Assembly (NCBI RefSeq): GCF_000346485.2
Contig: NZ_KQ976354.1
Span: 62,001-126,000 of the forward strand
DNA from: Scytonema hofmannii PCC 7110
Lineage (GTDB): Bacteria; Cyanobacteriota; Cyanobacteriia; Cyanobacteriales; Nostocaceae
Length of the DNA: 64,000 nt
Direction: 5' to 3'
Position numbers and translations under genes: made by a program. Each line of letters opens with the position of its first letter. The stretch's first letter is position 1. The notes beneath the pieces were generated by a model. That model saw only the letters and a program-made list of their open reading frames with translations, searched no databases and had not been told where the DNA came from. Shown here in pieces: positions 37,020-46,902 of this stretch.

Positions 37020-39149
37020 TTATTTCCCTACTTCTATTTTGGGTGGTCGTTGAGGTGCCTTAACATCTTCCACATCAACCGTTAAAGCTTCTAAGCGTGC
37101 TTTAACTTCTGGCGAGATTGACTCCTGAGCGCGTCCGTTCAGGTAACGGGCAAAGAAGGACTCTACAGCGGCAGCGACTGCCAGTCGATTGTCTTCACGT
37201 CTAAAACCATGCCCTTCATTGGGAGCAACCAGGTATTGCACCTGCCGACCCAAGTCGCGTAAGGCAACTACAATTTGATCGGACTCAACCTTTTTGACTC
37301 GCGGATCGTTTGCTCCCTGAATTACCAGCAGTGGGGCTTGAATCTGTTTGGCCGCAAAGAGGGGGGATTGCCGACGCAGACGCACTCTGTCTTCAGGGTC
37401 TTCGGGATCACCCACGCGCAGCATAAAGGTTTTTTTAATCGGCACCCAGTACGGTGGAATTGCATTAATCAACGTGATGATGTTCGAGGGTCCAACGTAG
37501 GAAATGCCCGCTTTGTAAAGTTTAGGAGTAAAAGCAAGACCTGCCAGGGTTGCATAACCTCCATAAGAAATTCCAAAGATACCAACTCGCTCTGGGTCGG
37601 CAATCCCCTGTTGGATCAGGTATTTCACGCCATCAGTGATATCGTGCTGCATGGCACCCCTGCCCCATTCCTCATTACCCGCGTTGAGGAATGCTTGACC
37701 GTAGCCTGTCGAACCTCTGAAGTTAGGCTGAAACACAGCATAGCCTCGGTTGGCTAAAAACTGAGCATAGGAATTGTAACCCCAAGTATCCCGCGCCCAA
37801 GGACCACCGTGAGGGATGACCACAACGGGAAGATTGCGCGGCTCCACACCTTTAGGGATAGTTAAGTAAGCAGGAATTTCTAAGCCATCGCGAGCTGTGT
37901 AGCGAATTGAACGCATGGGAGCCAGATATTTGCTGGGCAACTTTGGACGGGATTCGTAAAGCTTTTCGACTTTGCCTGTCTCCCGATTGAAGAGATAGGT
38001 CGAGCCGGGATCAACGTCGCTCTCAACCTTCACTAGACGCAGACGTTCGTCATTCGTGGCTGAATCGAAAAACAAATCTCCCTCTGGCAGTTTTGTTTGC
38101 AGTAAGGCGAGATCGCGGGCAAACTCTTGATTCTGGGGATAAATCCGCAGGCGATCGCCCACATAATAAGTTGCAATCAACTCGTCTGTTGCTTCTGAGA
38201 AAATTGCGCCGCCGAAATCAACTCGTCGCTGCGGATCGGCAGTGACTAACTTGCTCTGCTGAGTTTTGGGGTTGAATAGCACAAGGCGAATCAAGTCTAC
38301 ATCATTGCCTTTATTGGTCATCACGTAGACGCGATCGCCATCTTTATGAAAGCGGAGTGGAAAGCAAGTCTCTTCAAAGCTGCAAGTATACACAGGAACC
38401 AGGGTTTTTCCCTGATTCTCAACCCGCAAAATTTCTGTACCGCCATCCGTTGTCTGTCGCACCGCTAAACGAATATTGCCTTCCAAGTCTGCTACCCAGC
38501 TAGCAACATTTCGATCGTTTTTAATCAGTAATTCCCGTTCTCCGGTGGTCAGATTCACACGATAAACGTCATGCAACTGCGGGTTACGGTCATTCAAACC
38601 TACAATAATGTAATTGGGTGTTTTCTCTGGCACAGCGTAGATACGAGCCTGAATGTTCTCCAAGGGTGTTAGGTCGCGTGCTGGGGGAGCTTTTGAGCCT
38701 TGTGCAGGTATGGCACTAGGAGCAACAGCATAAATATGGAAATTCTCGTTACCCCCTTTATCTTGCCCATAGAGAATATATTTTCCGTCTTCGCTCCAAG
38801 CATAAGTTAGGATTGGGCTGTCTGTATCGGCAGTCACTGGGCGTGCTGCATCAAACGGTTCACCAAGGCGTTTGACCCAGACATTCAGCACGTCGTTTAG
38901 CGGCTTTTGGAAAGCTAAAAATTTTCCGTCGGGCGAGATCTGGGCGTTAGCAATCTGGGGATCGGCAAAGAAAAGTTTCCGGTCAATTAAGGGTGGTAGT
39001 TTGGCTAAATCGTTGTTGTTCAATGTATCAGATGCAGAAACGTTAAGCCTTTGGAATTGATTATTTTCTTGACTGATCGCGGCGTAACCCATCACCAGTT
39101 CCGAGAAGATCGCAACGAGTGCTATACCAGTTCTCTTTATCCATTTCAA
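37020..39149 (-). CDS. S9-family prolyl oligopeptidase, exported
   Basis: The protein of about 709 residues has an N-terminal signal peptide, a seven-bladed-propeller-like middle (repeats ending in YILYGQDKGGNENFHIY and similar) and an alpha/beta hydrolase C-terminus. The nucleophile is in FGISYGGYATLAG, the acid in GANDPRV and the histidine in NEGHGFRRE, a complete Ser-Asp-His triad. It cleaves short peptides, probably in the periplasm. AGGAGG sits directly before a TTG at 39155 but 6 bases before a second TTG at 39149, so 39149 is the better start. Confidence 0.88.
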   Translation of the reverse strand: MKWIKRTGIALVAIFSELVMGYAAISQENNQFQRLNVSASDTLNNNDLAKLPPLIDRKLFFADPQIANAQISPDGKFLAFQKPLNDVLNVWVKRLGEPFDAARPVTADTDSPILTYAWSEDGKYILYGQDKGGNENFHIYAVAPSAIPAQGSKAPPARDLTPLENIQARIYAVPEKTPNYIIVGLNDRNPQLHDVYRVNLTTGERELLIKNDRNVASWVADLEGNIRLAVRQTTDGGTEILRVENQGKTLVPVYTCSFEETCFPLRFHKDGDRVYVMTNKGNDVDLIRLVLFNPKTQQSKLVTADPQRRVDFGGAIFSEATDELIATYYVGDRLRIYPQNQEFARDLALLQTKLPEGDLFFDSATNDERLRLVKVESDVDPGSTYLFNRETGKVEKLYESRPKLPSKYLAPMRSIRYTARDGLEIPAYLTIPKGVEPRNLPVVVIPHGGPWARDTWGYNSYAQFLANRGYAVFQPNFRGSTGYGQAFLNAGNEEWGRGAMQHDITDGVKYLIQQGIADPERVGIFGISYGGYATLAGLAFTPKLYKAGISYVGPSNIITLINAIPPYWVPIKKTFMLRVGDPEDPEDRVRLRRQSPLFAAKQIQAPLLVIQGANDPRVKKVESDQIVVALRDLGRQVQYLVAPNEGHGFRREDNRLAVAAAVESFFARYLNGRAQESISPEVKARLEALTVDVEDVKAPQRPPKIEVGK

Positions 39150-39429
39150 AGTCAACCTCCTCTTAGCAGAATAATGATTTCTGATACAAATCCATAGTAG
39201 GAATTAGCGTTTGTGCTTGCTTCTTACTCTAGTCGCAATCTGGGTAGCTGTAAACAATTCATGATTTGATTAATCAAGCTATAAATAAGCAGGGTGCAAG
39301 GAAATTGATTAATTTTATAAATAAAATCAGACTTGCAGACAAGATGCTTTCTTGGTATGTACTTCACCTTAGCCAATCAGTATAAAGATTACATAAAAAT
39401 TGTAACTTATTATGAACATTACTATTTTT

Positions 39430-39461
39430 AAGTTAAACCTAAAAAGTGGAAAACTCGTGGA
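39430..39461 (-). promoter_or_regulatory. Class-TCCAC promoter, copy e
   Basis: Exact TCCACGAGTTTTCCAC, 10 bases, then TAACTT. It points to the S9 peptidase, about 280 bases away. Nothing else is recognised in the 39156-39485 gap. Confidence 0.68.
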
Positions 39462-39485
39462 GGAATTATCAGTAAGCTTTAAGTT

Positions 39486-39658
39486 TCATCTAGAGATGAG
39501 TAAAAAGAATACAGTCGAGATTCCGTTCACTAGCGTATGAGTCAAAGCGGCACTTTTCCAGTTCTTCCGGTATGCAATGATGCCAACCACTACGCCAAAG
39601 AAGGTAAGGAATAATAATCGTCCTAACGATGCGTCCACGATTACATGCTTGAGTGAAA
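39486..39658 (-). pseudogene. CPBP protease fragment, duplicate of 42197-42370
   Basis: About 186 bases from 39472 to 39658 match 42183-42368 with few differences and encode the C-terminal part of the CPBP protein (SLKHVIVDASLGRLLFLTFF...). The upstream part of the gene is missing. The duplication brackets the truncated RND gene. Confidence 0.8.
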
Positions 39659-39668
39659 TGGTCTTTGA

Positions 39669-39803
39669 TCGCATCCTCCGACCGAAACTCCCTACCTTGG
39701 CTACTGGCTGGATTCAACGATTCTAACGATTGGTTTAGTCATTCATTTGCTAAGAAACCCAGGAGAAATTGGTCTGATTAAGGATGTTGACCAGCCCTAT
39801 TAA
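39669..39803 (+). pseudogene. Possible C-terminal remnant of a membrane protein
   Basis: An open frame translates to a protein-like stretch ending a membrane protein (TPYLGYWLDSTILTIGLVIH, then LRNPGEIGLIKDVDQPY and stop). It has no start of its own and lies between the CPBP fragment and the 3' end of the RND gene. No family is recognised; it may be a chance frame. Confidence 0.25.
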
Positions 39804-39810
39804 TGGAACG

Positions 39811-42182
39811 TTATTTATTACTGCTAGTGCGGCGACGACGATGTTTTGAGAAGTCGTGGAGTAGTGCCATCAATGCTGGAACCACGGTCGGTGTCAGGAT
39901 TGTGGAGAACGCTAATCCTCCTACTAAAGCAATGCCCAGTCCCTGATATAGTTCAGACCCCTGTCCTGGAAATATTGCCAGGGGTATCATTCCCAATACA
40001 CTGGTGCCTGCTGACATAAAGATCGGTCGCAGGCGATCGCGGGTGGCGTTGTAGAGCGATTCGTTGTACTTCTGCCCCTCCTCTTGAAGCTGTAGTGCTC
40101 GCTCTACAATTAGAATGGCATTATTCACCACGACTCCAGTCAAAATCAAAAACCCCAGTCCGGTAATCATATCCAATGGCACGATCGCGCCTGGAATCCA
40201 GTTAACGAATACCAGACTCAGCAGCGCTCCAGTCAATCCCATCGGTACAGTTGCCATAATCACCACTGGGTAGAGGAACGAACGGTAAAGCGCTACCAGC
40301 AGCAAATAAGTAATCACTACGGAAAATACAAAGGCAGATGCAAGCTGTCCCACAGTTTCCGATAGCCGATCTGCCGAGCCAGCCAGTTCTACGCGAAATC
40401 CAGGCAGCAAATTTACCCGTAGGGGTGCCAAGATCTGATTTTCAGTCTGATTGACAAGCTGTCCTAACGGTGCATCAGGAGTCAGACTCACGGTTAGGGT
40501 GGTTGAGCGTTCTAAATCGACATGATTAATCACATTGGGTCCTGTCGTTTCACGCACAGTCGCCACATCCGCCAGCTGAATCTGTCCCCCTTGAGTGTTG
40601 GGCACAGCTGCCGTATCGGAAGGTGGAGTTTGGGGTATCTGATTGCTGTACAGCGATAACTGGCGCAATTGATCGGGTGTCTCAACAAAAACATCTTGCA
40701 ACTGCACGGTGACATCAAGTTCTTCCTTGCTATCGACAAACTCAGAGGCAAAGCGCCCTCCCAAAGCGGCTTCGACCATCGCTCCGACATCTGATTCCGA
40801 CAGACCCACTTCTGCCAAACGCTCTCGATTGGGAATGACTTGCAGCTCAGGAGCACCACTGACAGAGTTAGAGCGAACATTAGCGACTCCGTTCAATGTC
40901 CTGAACTTTTGGGTCACTTGTTGCTCTAGCTGATTGAGTTGCTCAAGATTTGGACCGATGAGCTGCACTTCAAATGATTTACCCGGATCGTTAAAGATGG
41001 GAACGCGAATGGGGAACAGGAAGCGATAGCCCGGATAGCCAAAGCTTTTCCCAATCAGTCGGTTGACCATATCTGCCAGCCCACTGCCTGTTGCCACTTC
41101 TGGCTTTAACGTGATGCCGATCGCCCGGAACTGAGGGAAATGGATAAAAAATGTGTCGGCGATTTCGGGCTGCTGTTTGAGGAACGTTCTGGCTGGAGCA
41201 GAAAGCTCTACTGCTTCTTGGACACTAGTACCGGGAAACGGCTCTGTCAACCACAGGATGAAATTGCGGTTTCCCTCTGGCAGATAGTCCGCAGGAGGCA
41301 GCAGAATGATACTGGAAACTAACAAAACAACAGGAATCGATAGCAGTGCGAGTCTGCGCTTCAGCCGACGGGGACCCAACGCCCAACCTACAGTTGCCAA
41401 CAAAACGCCTTCTAACTTACTTTGCAACCGTTGAAATACTGCCGAAGTCTGCGCGACCAATCGCTCTAGCCAGTTGAGGACGCGGAGATTTTTGTTGGAG
41501 ACTTCCTGGTGTCTCCGTGTCTCCGTGTCTCCGTCTCCTCTTCCCTGTGCCTCTGCTGGGTTAAAAAACAGACCCGCCAACATCGGCACTAACGTCAATG
41601 ACGCAAACATGGATAACACAGCGGCTGCCGTAATCGTGATTGCCATGTCGGCAAACAACCGTGCTACTTCGCCTGTCACCAGCACCAGTGGCGCAAATAC
41701 AGCCACGTTTGCTAGGGTTGCTGCGAGTATTGCCCCTCCTACTTCTTTCGTACCGTCGATAGCAGCTTGCAACTTACTTTTACCCTGCTGCATATGGGTA
41801 AAGATGTTTTCAATCACGACAATCGCGTTGTCTACCACCATCCCCGCCGCGAACCCCAGCGCCGCCAAACTGATGATATTGAGCGATCGCCCCAACAAGG
41901 CGCTGACAATGAACACAACGATCATCGCGGTCGGAATGCTGATGGCAACCACAACGACTGTACGGAGAGAACCCAAAAACAACAGCAGCACGGCGATCGC
42001 CAACACTCCACCCGTCAGCAAATCGCTTCGTACATTTGACACAGACTGGCCAATGTAAGTGCTCTCGTCGTAGGGAATTTCAAAGTCAATCCCCAGCCCT
42101 TCGCGATCAAACTGTGCCTCCAACTCGGCTAGCGTTGTCCGTACATCTCTGGACACCAGAGGCACATTTGCTCCCACCCGGC
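39811..42182 (-). pseudogene. RND efflux pump permease, N-terminus missing (HAE1/AcrB-like)
   Basis: The remaining 788 residues carry RND transporter features: helices with GVLAIAVLLLFLGSLRTVVV, the proton-relay helix AAGMVVDNAIVVIENIF, the periplasmic porter domain, and the repeat of this pattern near the C-terminus (TGVVVNNAILIVERALQLQ). About the first 300 residues are absent; the frame ends at 42182, where CPBP-duplication sequence begins. It cannot be a complete pump. A TETRRHQE-containing insert from 8-mer repeats (41508-41542) sits in a loop. No membrane-fusion partner adjoins. Confidence 0.85.
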
Positions 42183-42196
42183 GTAAGCTTTAAGTT

Positions 42197-42922
42197 TCAT
42201 CTAGAGATAAGTAAAAAGATTACAGTCGAGATGCCGTTCACTAGCGTATGAGTCAAAGCGGCACTTTTCCAGTTCTTCCGGTATGCAATGATGCCAACCA
42301 CTACGCCAAAGAAGGTAAGAAATAATAATCGTCCTAACGATGCGTCCACGATTACATGCTTGAGTGAAAACAGAAAGGCTGTGAGCAACAGACCGTAAGC
42401 CAAACCAAGTTGCCTAATCAATCGGGGTTGAATCAATCCACGCCATAACCACTCTTCAACCAAGGGAACAAAGATACCATTTACAAGTAACAGGCTGGTG
42501 ACAATAAGCACTGGAGCCATCTGAGGAAACAGCAGAGAACCCAAATAAGGACTTTGCCAACTAGGGAGTCGAACATTTCCCCAGAGCCATCGATCGACAG
42601 GATAGAGGAGATTTATTGAAATTAGAATTGCTAGCGCACCAATCCAGGGTAACCACGTCTTTGCCTGTGTCAGAATATCGTGTAGAACCAGGCTGATACG
42701 CTGTAAATTGCGCTGTGCTTTGGGCACAGAAATCCACACGAGCGGAACATAACACAAGACGAGCGATAACATATCGTTTACCTGCCCTGCTGCTAGGATG
42801 GGAAGCCAGCGAGCAACAAAACGCCGCGCAATGTATTCTGCGACAATGATGAGCGCGACCCATGCGATCGCCCAAAGAATTGGATTTTGTGAGATGAATT
42901 TTTTGACTATGATTCTCGACAT
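42197..42922 (-). CDS. CPBP-family intramembrane glutamic endopeptidase
   Basis: The 241-residue protein has about seven membrane helices with the CPBP/Rce1 motifs VEEWLWRGLIQPRL (EExxxR) and FSLKHVIVD (histidine), followed by FxxxH-like TLVNGIS. These membrane proteases process or degrade membrane proteins. The ATG at 42922 is preferred over 43033 because AGGAG lies 7 bases before it. The 3' 186 bases are duplicated at 39472. A TCCAC-class promoter lies about 330 bases upstream. Confidence 0.85.
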   Translation of the reverse strand: MSRIIVKKFISQNPILWAIAWVALIIVAEYIARRFVARWLPILAAGQVNDMLSLVLCYVPLVWISVPKAQRNLQRISLVLHDILTQAKTWLPWIGALAILISINLLYPVDRWLWGNVRLPSWQSPYLGSLLFPQMAPVLIVTSLLLVNGIFVPLVEEWLWRGLIQPRLIRQLGLAYGLLLTAFLFSLKHVIVDASLGRLLFLTFFGVVVGIIAYRKNWKSAALTHTLVNGISTVIFLLISR

Positions 42923-43250
42923 TTGACTCCTGATGTAACTTCCCGGTTTAATTAGCGATCTCTTGTAAGAATTTAAGGTAAGCACTTGCAAACTTCCTTG
43001 AACAAAAGCAGTTTCCTCAAATACTTTCGTCAAAATCTCTTTGTAAGACTAGCAGAGCGTTTTGCAGCCATCAGATTTTTTTCCTACGTCAAAGCAGAAA
43101 GAACCAAAAATTCATAAGTTTAGTTTGATTTGTTAGGATTTAAATTAATTTTCCAAATTCTTTTTATTCAATCTGGTTGAATGTAAAGTTTAAGAAAAAG
43201 TTGAGTGGTTCAACTGTTTAAAGGAGTTATGAAAAATTTGCCATAGTTAG

Positions 43251-43282
43251 AGCTTAAATCTAAATAGTGGAAAACTAGTGGA
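43251..43282 (-). promoter_or_regulatory. Class-TCCAC promoter, copy f
   Basis: Exact TCCACTAGTTTTCCAC, 10 bases, then TAAGCT. It points to the CPBP protease. About 150 bases around it are repeated near copy h at 63547. Confidence 0.68.
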
Positions 43283-43360
43283 AGACTTTAAAACATTTTT
43301 AAAAGTACTACTTGAGAGTTAGCGTTGCACAACTAAAGGATGATTAAAATAATTAGGTAG

Positions 43361-44152
43361 ATGAAGACAGAGAACCCCAAGGCTGTTTCTATGAGTCACG
43401 ACCCTATCGAGCTATATCAGCCAATCAATACGTTGAAACCAGTCGATGAAAATGTTTGGATTGTGGATGGGTCAATTGTCCGCATGGCAATGTATGGAAC
43501 GACGATTCCTTTCTCGACTCGGATGACGGTTGTGCGGTTGAACAATGGTGAATTATGGTGTCATTCACCTATAGAACTGACCCAAGCACTGAAAACAGAG
43601 ATTGATGCACTCGGCTCAGTTCGTCATCTGATCTCACCCAACAAGATTCATTATGCTCACATTAGCACTTGGGTTAAAGCGTATCCAGAGGCGACAGCTT
43701 GGGCATCGCCGGGAGTGCAAAAACGGGCTACCCAGCAGAAGATTCAAGTCACTTTTAGTGCTGACCTTGCCAATGAACCACCCTCACAGTGGGCAAATGA
43801 AATTGACCAGTTGATTTTTCGTGGTAGTCGATTCATGGATGAAGTGGTCTTCTTTCACCGCAAGAGTGCGACCCTGATTCTAGCTGACCTGATCGAGAAC
43901 TTCGAGCCGAACAAAGTCAGTCAAACCTTTCGTTGGCTGTTAAAGCTGGCTGGTAGTACCGATCCGGATGGTAAAGCTCCACTTGACTTGCGACTAACAT
44001 TCTGGGGACGCAAGAATCAAGCGTGTCAGTGTGTTGAACAGATGCTGCAATGGGAACCTGAAAAAATTATTCTGTCCCATGGTCGCTGGTATGCGTCTAA
44101 CGGTGCTGCTGAGTTGCGGCGTGCTTTTCGTTGGCTGGGAGATTTTGATTGA
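43361..44152 (+). CDS. DUF4336 (metallo-beta-lactamase-like) protein
   Basis: The 263-residue protein has the DUF4336 order: NVWIVDGSIVRMAMYGTTIPF, RMTVVRLNNGELWCHSPIEL, SVRHLISPNKIHYAHISTWV and LSHGRW near the end. These are reduced metallo-beta-lactamase folds with few of the metal ligands. Function is unknown. A short eroded second copy of its 5' part lies at 45147. The 44153-44513 gap after it has no convincing gene. Confidence 0.85.
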   Translation: MKTENPKAVSMSHDPIELYQPINTLKPVDENVWIVDGSIVRMAMYGTTIPFSTRMTVVRLNNGELWCHSPIELTQALKTEIDALGSVRHLISPNKIHYAHISTWVKAYPEATAWASPGVQKRATQQKIQVTFSADLANEPPSQWANEIDQLIFRGSRFMDEVVFFHRKSATLILADLIENFEPNKVSQTFRWLLKLAGSTDPDGKAPLDLRLTFWGRKNQACQCVEQMLQWEPEKIILSHGRWYASNGAAELRRAFRWLGDFD

Positions 44153-44513
44153 TTGATGAGTCGTCGCTTAAGAACAGCACTTTAATCGTTACTCCATGTT
44201 TGTTTCAGCGAGTTCCTGGGCGATCGCTATTCCTAATCGCTCCCAATTAGTACAAAATCTCCTTCCAAAGATAGTAGAGATCCAGTCACACCACTAACAA
44301 TATTAAGGAAATCACGGTGGTCGTGGAGTGATACTTTATAACAAATGCAGAACTGGTATTCACATTCGAGACTCATGTACAGGGAAAATCGTGCGGTTAG
44401 ATGTTGCTAACTTAATGCTAAAACAGACGACTGACGACACATATCTGCATAAAACAGTGGGCAAGCGTATTGATGGTGATAAGAACAAATGTTATGAAAA
44501 GAAGGAATTAACC

Positions 44514-45035
44514 ATGTTTTTGAAAACTTGGCGATTTATCACAATTATCCTCACTGCACTTCTCTTGGGGACAACGTTCTCTCATGTATTGGAACTACCA
44601 TCCAAGATGAGTTATGAAGCGTCGCTGTATGTAACGCTTAACCGACCGGGTGGTCTATACCAAGGATTTGGTACAGTCGGTTCAGTCATTGAAGTAACTG
44701 CTATCCTCTCAGCAATTGTGCTGTCATTCTTTGTACGCAAGCACCGATTGGTCTTTCAGTGGACACTGCTCGGCACAGTTTGTCTGGTGGTAGCCCTTGT
44801 AATTTGGTTCGTATTCATTGCGCCTGTAAATGCTGAGATCGATACGTGGACACTCAATTCCATTCCAGCAGATTGGACACAGTGGCGCAATCAGTGGGAA
44901 TACACACACGCAACTCGCTTCGTAATTCACCTGATTGGGTTCAGTGCGCTGCTGATTTCCATACTAATTGAAACTCCAACGAATCGTTCGCGCGATCGCG
45001 TCCCCCGTAATGTTACTCAACTGACCAATCGCTGA
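44514..45035 (+). CDS. DUF1772 / anthrone-oxygenase-like membrane protein, paralogue 1
   Basis: The 173-residue protein has four transmembrane segments, starting with MFLKTWRFITIILTALLLG and including a conserved NQWEYTHATRF loop. Two further copies lie at 58181 and 58717 (MFLKTWRFIT and MFLRTWRFIT starts; LELP..I/M.Y...L motif; NQWEY.H). The family is called DUF1772 or anthrone oxygenase-like from fungal relatives; no activity is known here. GAAGGAATTAACC precedes the ATG at 44514, which I prefer to the frame start at 44328. Confidence 0.75.
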   Translation: MFLKTWRFITIILTALLLGTTFSHVLELPSKMSYEASLYVTLNRPGGLYQGFGTVGSVIEVTAILSAIVLSFFVRKHRLVFQWTLLGTVCLVVALVIWFVFIAPVNAEIDTWTLNSIPADWTQWRNQWEYTHATRFVIHLIGFSALLISILIETPTNRSRDRVPRNVTQLTNR

Positions 45036-45146
45036 ACCTCTCTGTTGTTGCATCGTTGTTGCGTCACTTTCTACAACTTATACGGTGTGATTAACTTTGT
45101 AAACACTAACAACAATGCCAAGAGACAGCAAAAGAGTCAATGGAAG

Positions 45147-45219
45147 GGGATTAAACCTGTTGATGAAAATGTTTGGATTGTAGATAGATGGGTTCGTCCG
45201 TATGGCAATGTATGGAATA
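45147..45219 (+). pseudogene. DUF4336 gene remnant
   Basis: About 70 bases match 43431-43500 (TTGATGAAAATGTTTGGATT, then a degraded stretch, then ATGGCAATGTATGG), the start of the DUF4336 gene. The rest is absent. Together with the gene at 43361 it flanks DUF1772 paralogue 1, suggesting an old tandem duplication. Nothing else is seen between 45036 and 45397. Confidence 0.7.
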
Positions 45220-45397
45220 GTTAGAGAAACATAATAAAGAGTCTGTGCTGATTGTCGAAGGTATATACCCATCAGCGTTGCCACAAAACGCTAAATAGTA
45301 CATCTGGCGCTGCAACTAGAAATATCAATGAATGTACTGAAATTCGCCATTCGCGGAGCAATATGCATTGAGAATTGTAATGGTTGTGACTTTTATT

Positions 45398-46000
45398 ATG
45401 AAACAGAAGAATTTTTGTGACAGATACTCAATTTTAACAGCTTTGGTAGTCTTTCCTACAACGATTTTTGCAACTCCCTGTTTTGCTGTTAATATAGATA
45501 AAATTCACTCTATTCCGTTTTCTCATCCGGAAAGAGCTTTGCAGAAGAAGCAGGGTGAATATCAGCTGGCGCAATATTCGGGTAGCTGTCGTCAGGTTGC
45601 GGCAAGAAGTGGTCTTTACGTCTGGCAAAAGCCAACAACGATTAGTTCTGTAGTTGCTCTTTTAGACTATGGACAAGAGGTCACGATCCAAAATCGTGGG
45701 AAAAATGGATGGGTGCCAATTTCAGCCCCTGTAAAAGGCTATGTATTCAACACTGATTTTCTCATCTCCTGCCAAGCGGCGACACCCCCGAATCAAAACT
45801 TCTGTCGCAAGGTTGTAGCTGACGCAGGGCTTGTTGTGCGGCGAAAACCTTCTATTAATGCAGCGAGGGTTGGAGTAGTCGCTGATGGTCAAAATGTTTT
45901 AGTTGCGGAGCGGGGAAGAAATGGTTGGGTGCCAATTTCAGTTCCTTTGTTAGGCTATGTGCAATCAAAGTACCTTGGCTATTGCCCTGGAGGAGTATAA
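45398..46000 (+). CDS. Exported protein with two bacterial SH3 domains
   Basis: From the ATG at 45398 the product is 200 residues with a signal peptide (to about residue 31) and two SH3b domains. Each has the order GLYVWQKPTTISSVV / GLVVRRKPSINAARVG, then VTIQNRGKNGWVPIS / VLVAERGRNGWVPIS. Each domain carries a pair of cysteines. SH3b domains bind the cell wall. A TTG at 45368 with GGAG upstream is an alternative start. Confidence 0.78.
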   Translation: MKQKNFCDRYSILTALVVFPTTIFATPCFAVNIDKIHSIPFSHPERALQKKQGEYQLAQYSGSCRQVAARSGLYVWQKPTTISSVVALLDYGQEVTIQNRGKNGWVPISAPVKGYVFNTDFLISCQAATPPNQNFCRKVVADAGLVVRRKPSINAARVGVVADGQNVLVAERGRNGWVPISVPLLGYVQSKYLGYCPGGV

Positions 46001-46237
46001 AACTGGGAGTATCAGCAATACAATGCCGTTTCTGTTACTTATTGCCTTTGTTTTCTGTTAACTGTCTATTTTTGAGCCAGTTAATTGTGCTGCCATGATT
46101 AATTGTTAGAATGGGTGAACCAACGCTAATTCGCATATTTTCCTCCTGAGATAATGTGTAGATATTAACAGTTCACCAGTCCACTTTTTGAAAACGTGGA
46201 AAGTTTTCGGTTCTCAGTTCTTAACTCAGTAAAATTC

Positions 46238-46858
46238 ATGGTTGACTGGATTACTGACATTATTTCTTCCTTTGGTTATCTAGGTGTCGCTCTATTAATG
46301 GCGCTAGAAGGTGTCTTTCCTGTCTTGTCTTCGGAGGCGATCGTGTCTTTAGCAGGGTTTAGTGTCGCTCAGGGCAAGTTAGGCAACTTTTTTTGGGTGG
46401 TTGTGGCAGGGACAATAGGTTCTGTACTAGGTATTTTCCCTTGGTATTACGTTGGTAAGCGTGTGGGTAAAAAAAGGTTGAAACAGTGGATAGACAGACA
46501 TGGTAAGTGGTTGACCCTATCTAATAAGGACATTGACAAATCAAAGCAATGGTTCGGGAAATATGGAGGCGCTGTGGTGTTCTTTGGTCGGCTAATTCCA
46601 ACCATTCGCACCTACATTTCCATCCCCGCAGGTTTAGTAGAGATGCCTTTGCTTCCCTTCTTCCTCTATTCCGTCGTTGGTATTGTCTTATGGGTGGGAC
46701 TGCTGGCATACACAGGTTATACACTGGGACAAAATTACTATCTGGTGAAAAAGTTCCTAAGTCCGGTTGCTCTAGTTGCGATCGCGGCGATCGTAATTGC
46801 ATTTGGAAGTTGGTTGATGCATCGCAAGCGTAAGCAACAGAGAAACAACCAACGCTGA
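46238..46858 (+). CDS. DedA-family membrane protein
   Basis: The 206-residue protein shows the DedA/VTT pattern: LGVALLMALEGVFPVLSSEAIVSLAGF, a GTIGSVLGIFPWYYVGKRVG helix, and GKYGGAVVFFGRLIPTIRTYISIPAGL. DedA proteins act in membrane lipid flipping and homeostasis (undecaprenyl phosphate or phospholipid). An in-frame GTG at 46196 could extend it, but the core starts at the ATG at 46238. No TCCAC-class promoter is present. Confidence 0.9.
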   Translation: MVDWITDIISSFGYLGVALLMALEGVFPVLSSEAIVSLAGFSVAQGKLGNFFWVVVAGTIGSVLGIFPWYYVGKRVGKKRLKQWIDRHGKWLTLSNKDIDKSKQWFGKYGGAVVFFGRLIPTIRTYISIPAGLVEMPLLPFFLYSVVGIVLWVGLLAYTGYTLGQNYYLVKKFLSPVALVAIAAIVIAFGSWLMHRKRKQQRNNQR

Positions 46859-46902
46859 CAGCTGGATTGCGATTTTTGAGAATGTACCAGGTGTCAAAAA
46901 AC

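Noticed and set aside
44153-44513. A gene between DUF4336 and DUF1772
   Set aside because: A frame extends upstream of 44514, but its residues are not family-like and the ribosome-binding site fits 44514. A reverse-strand stretch (FGRRFCTNWERLGIAIAQ) looks protein-like but is short and has no start.
46165-46200. Another TCCAC promoter before dedA
   Set aside because: CAGTCCACTTTTTGAAAACG resembles the second half, but the first TCCAC is lacking and the bases 10 further on are CGTGGA, not TANNNT.
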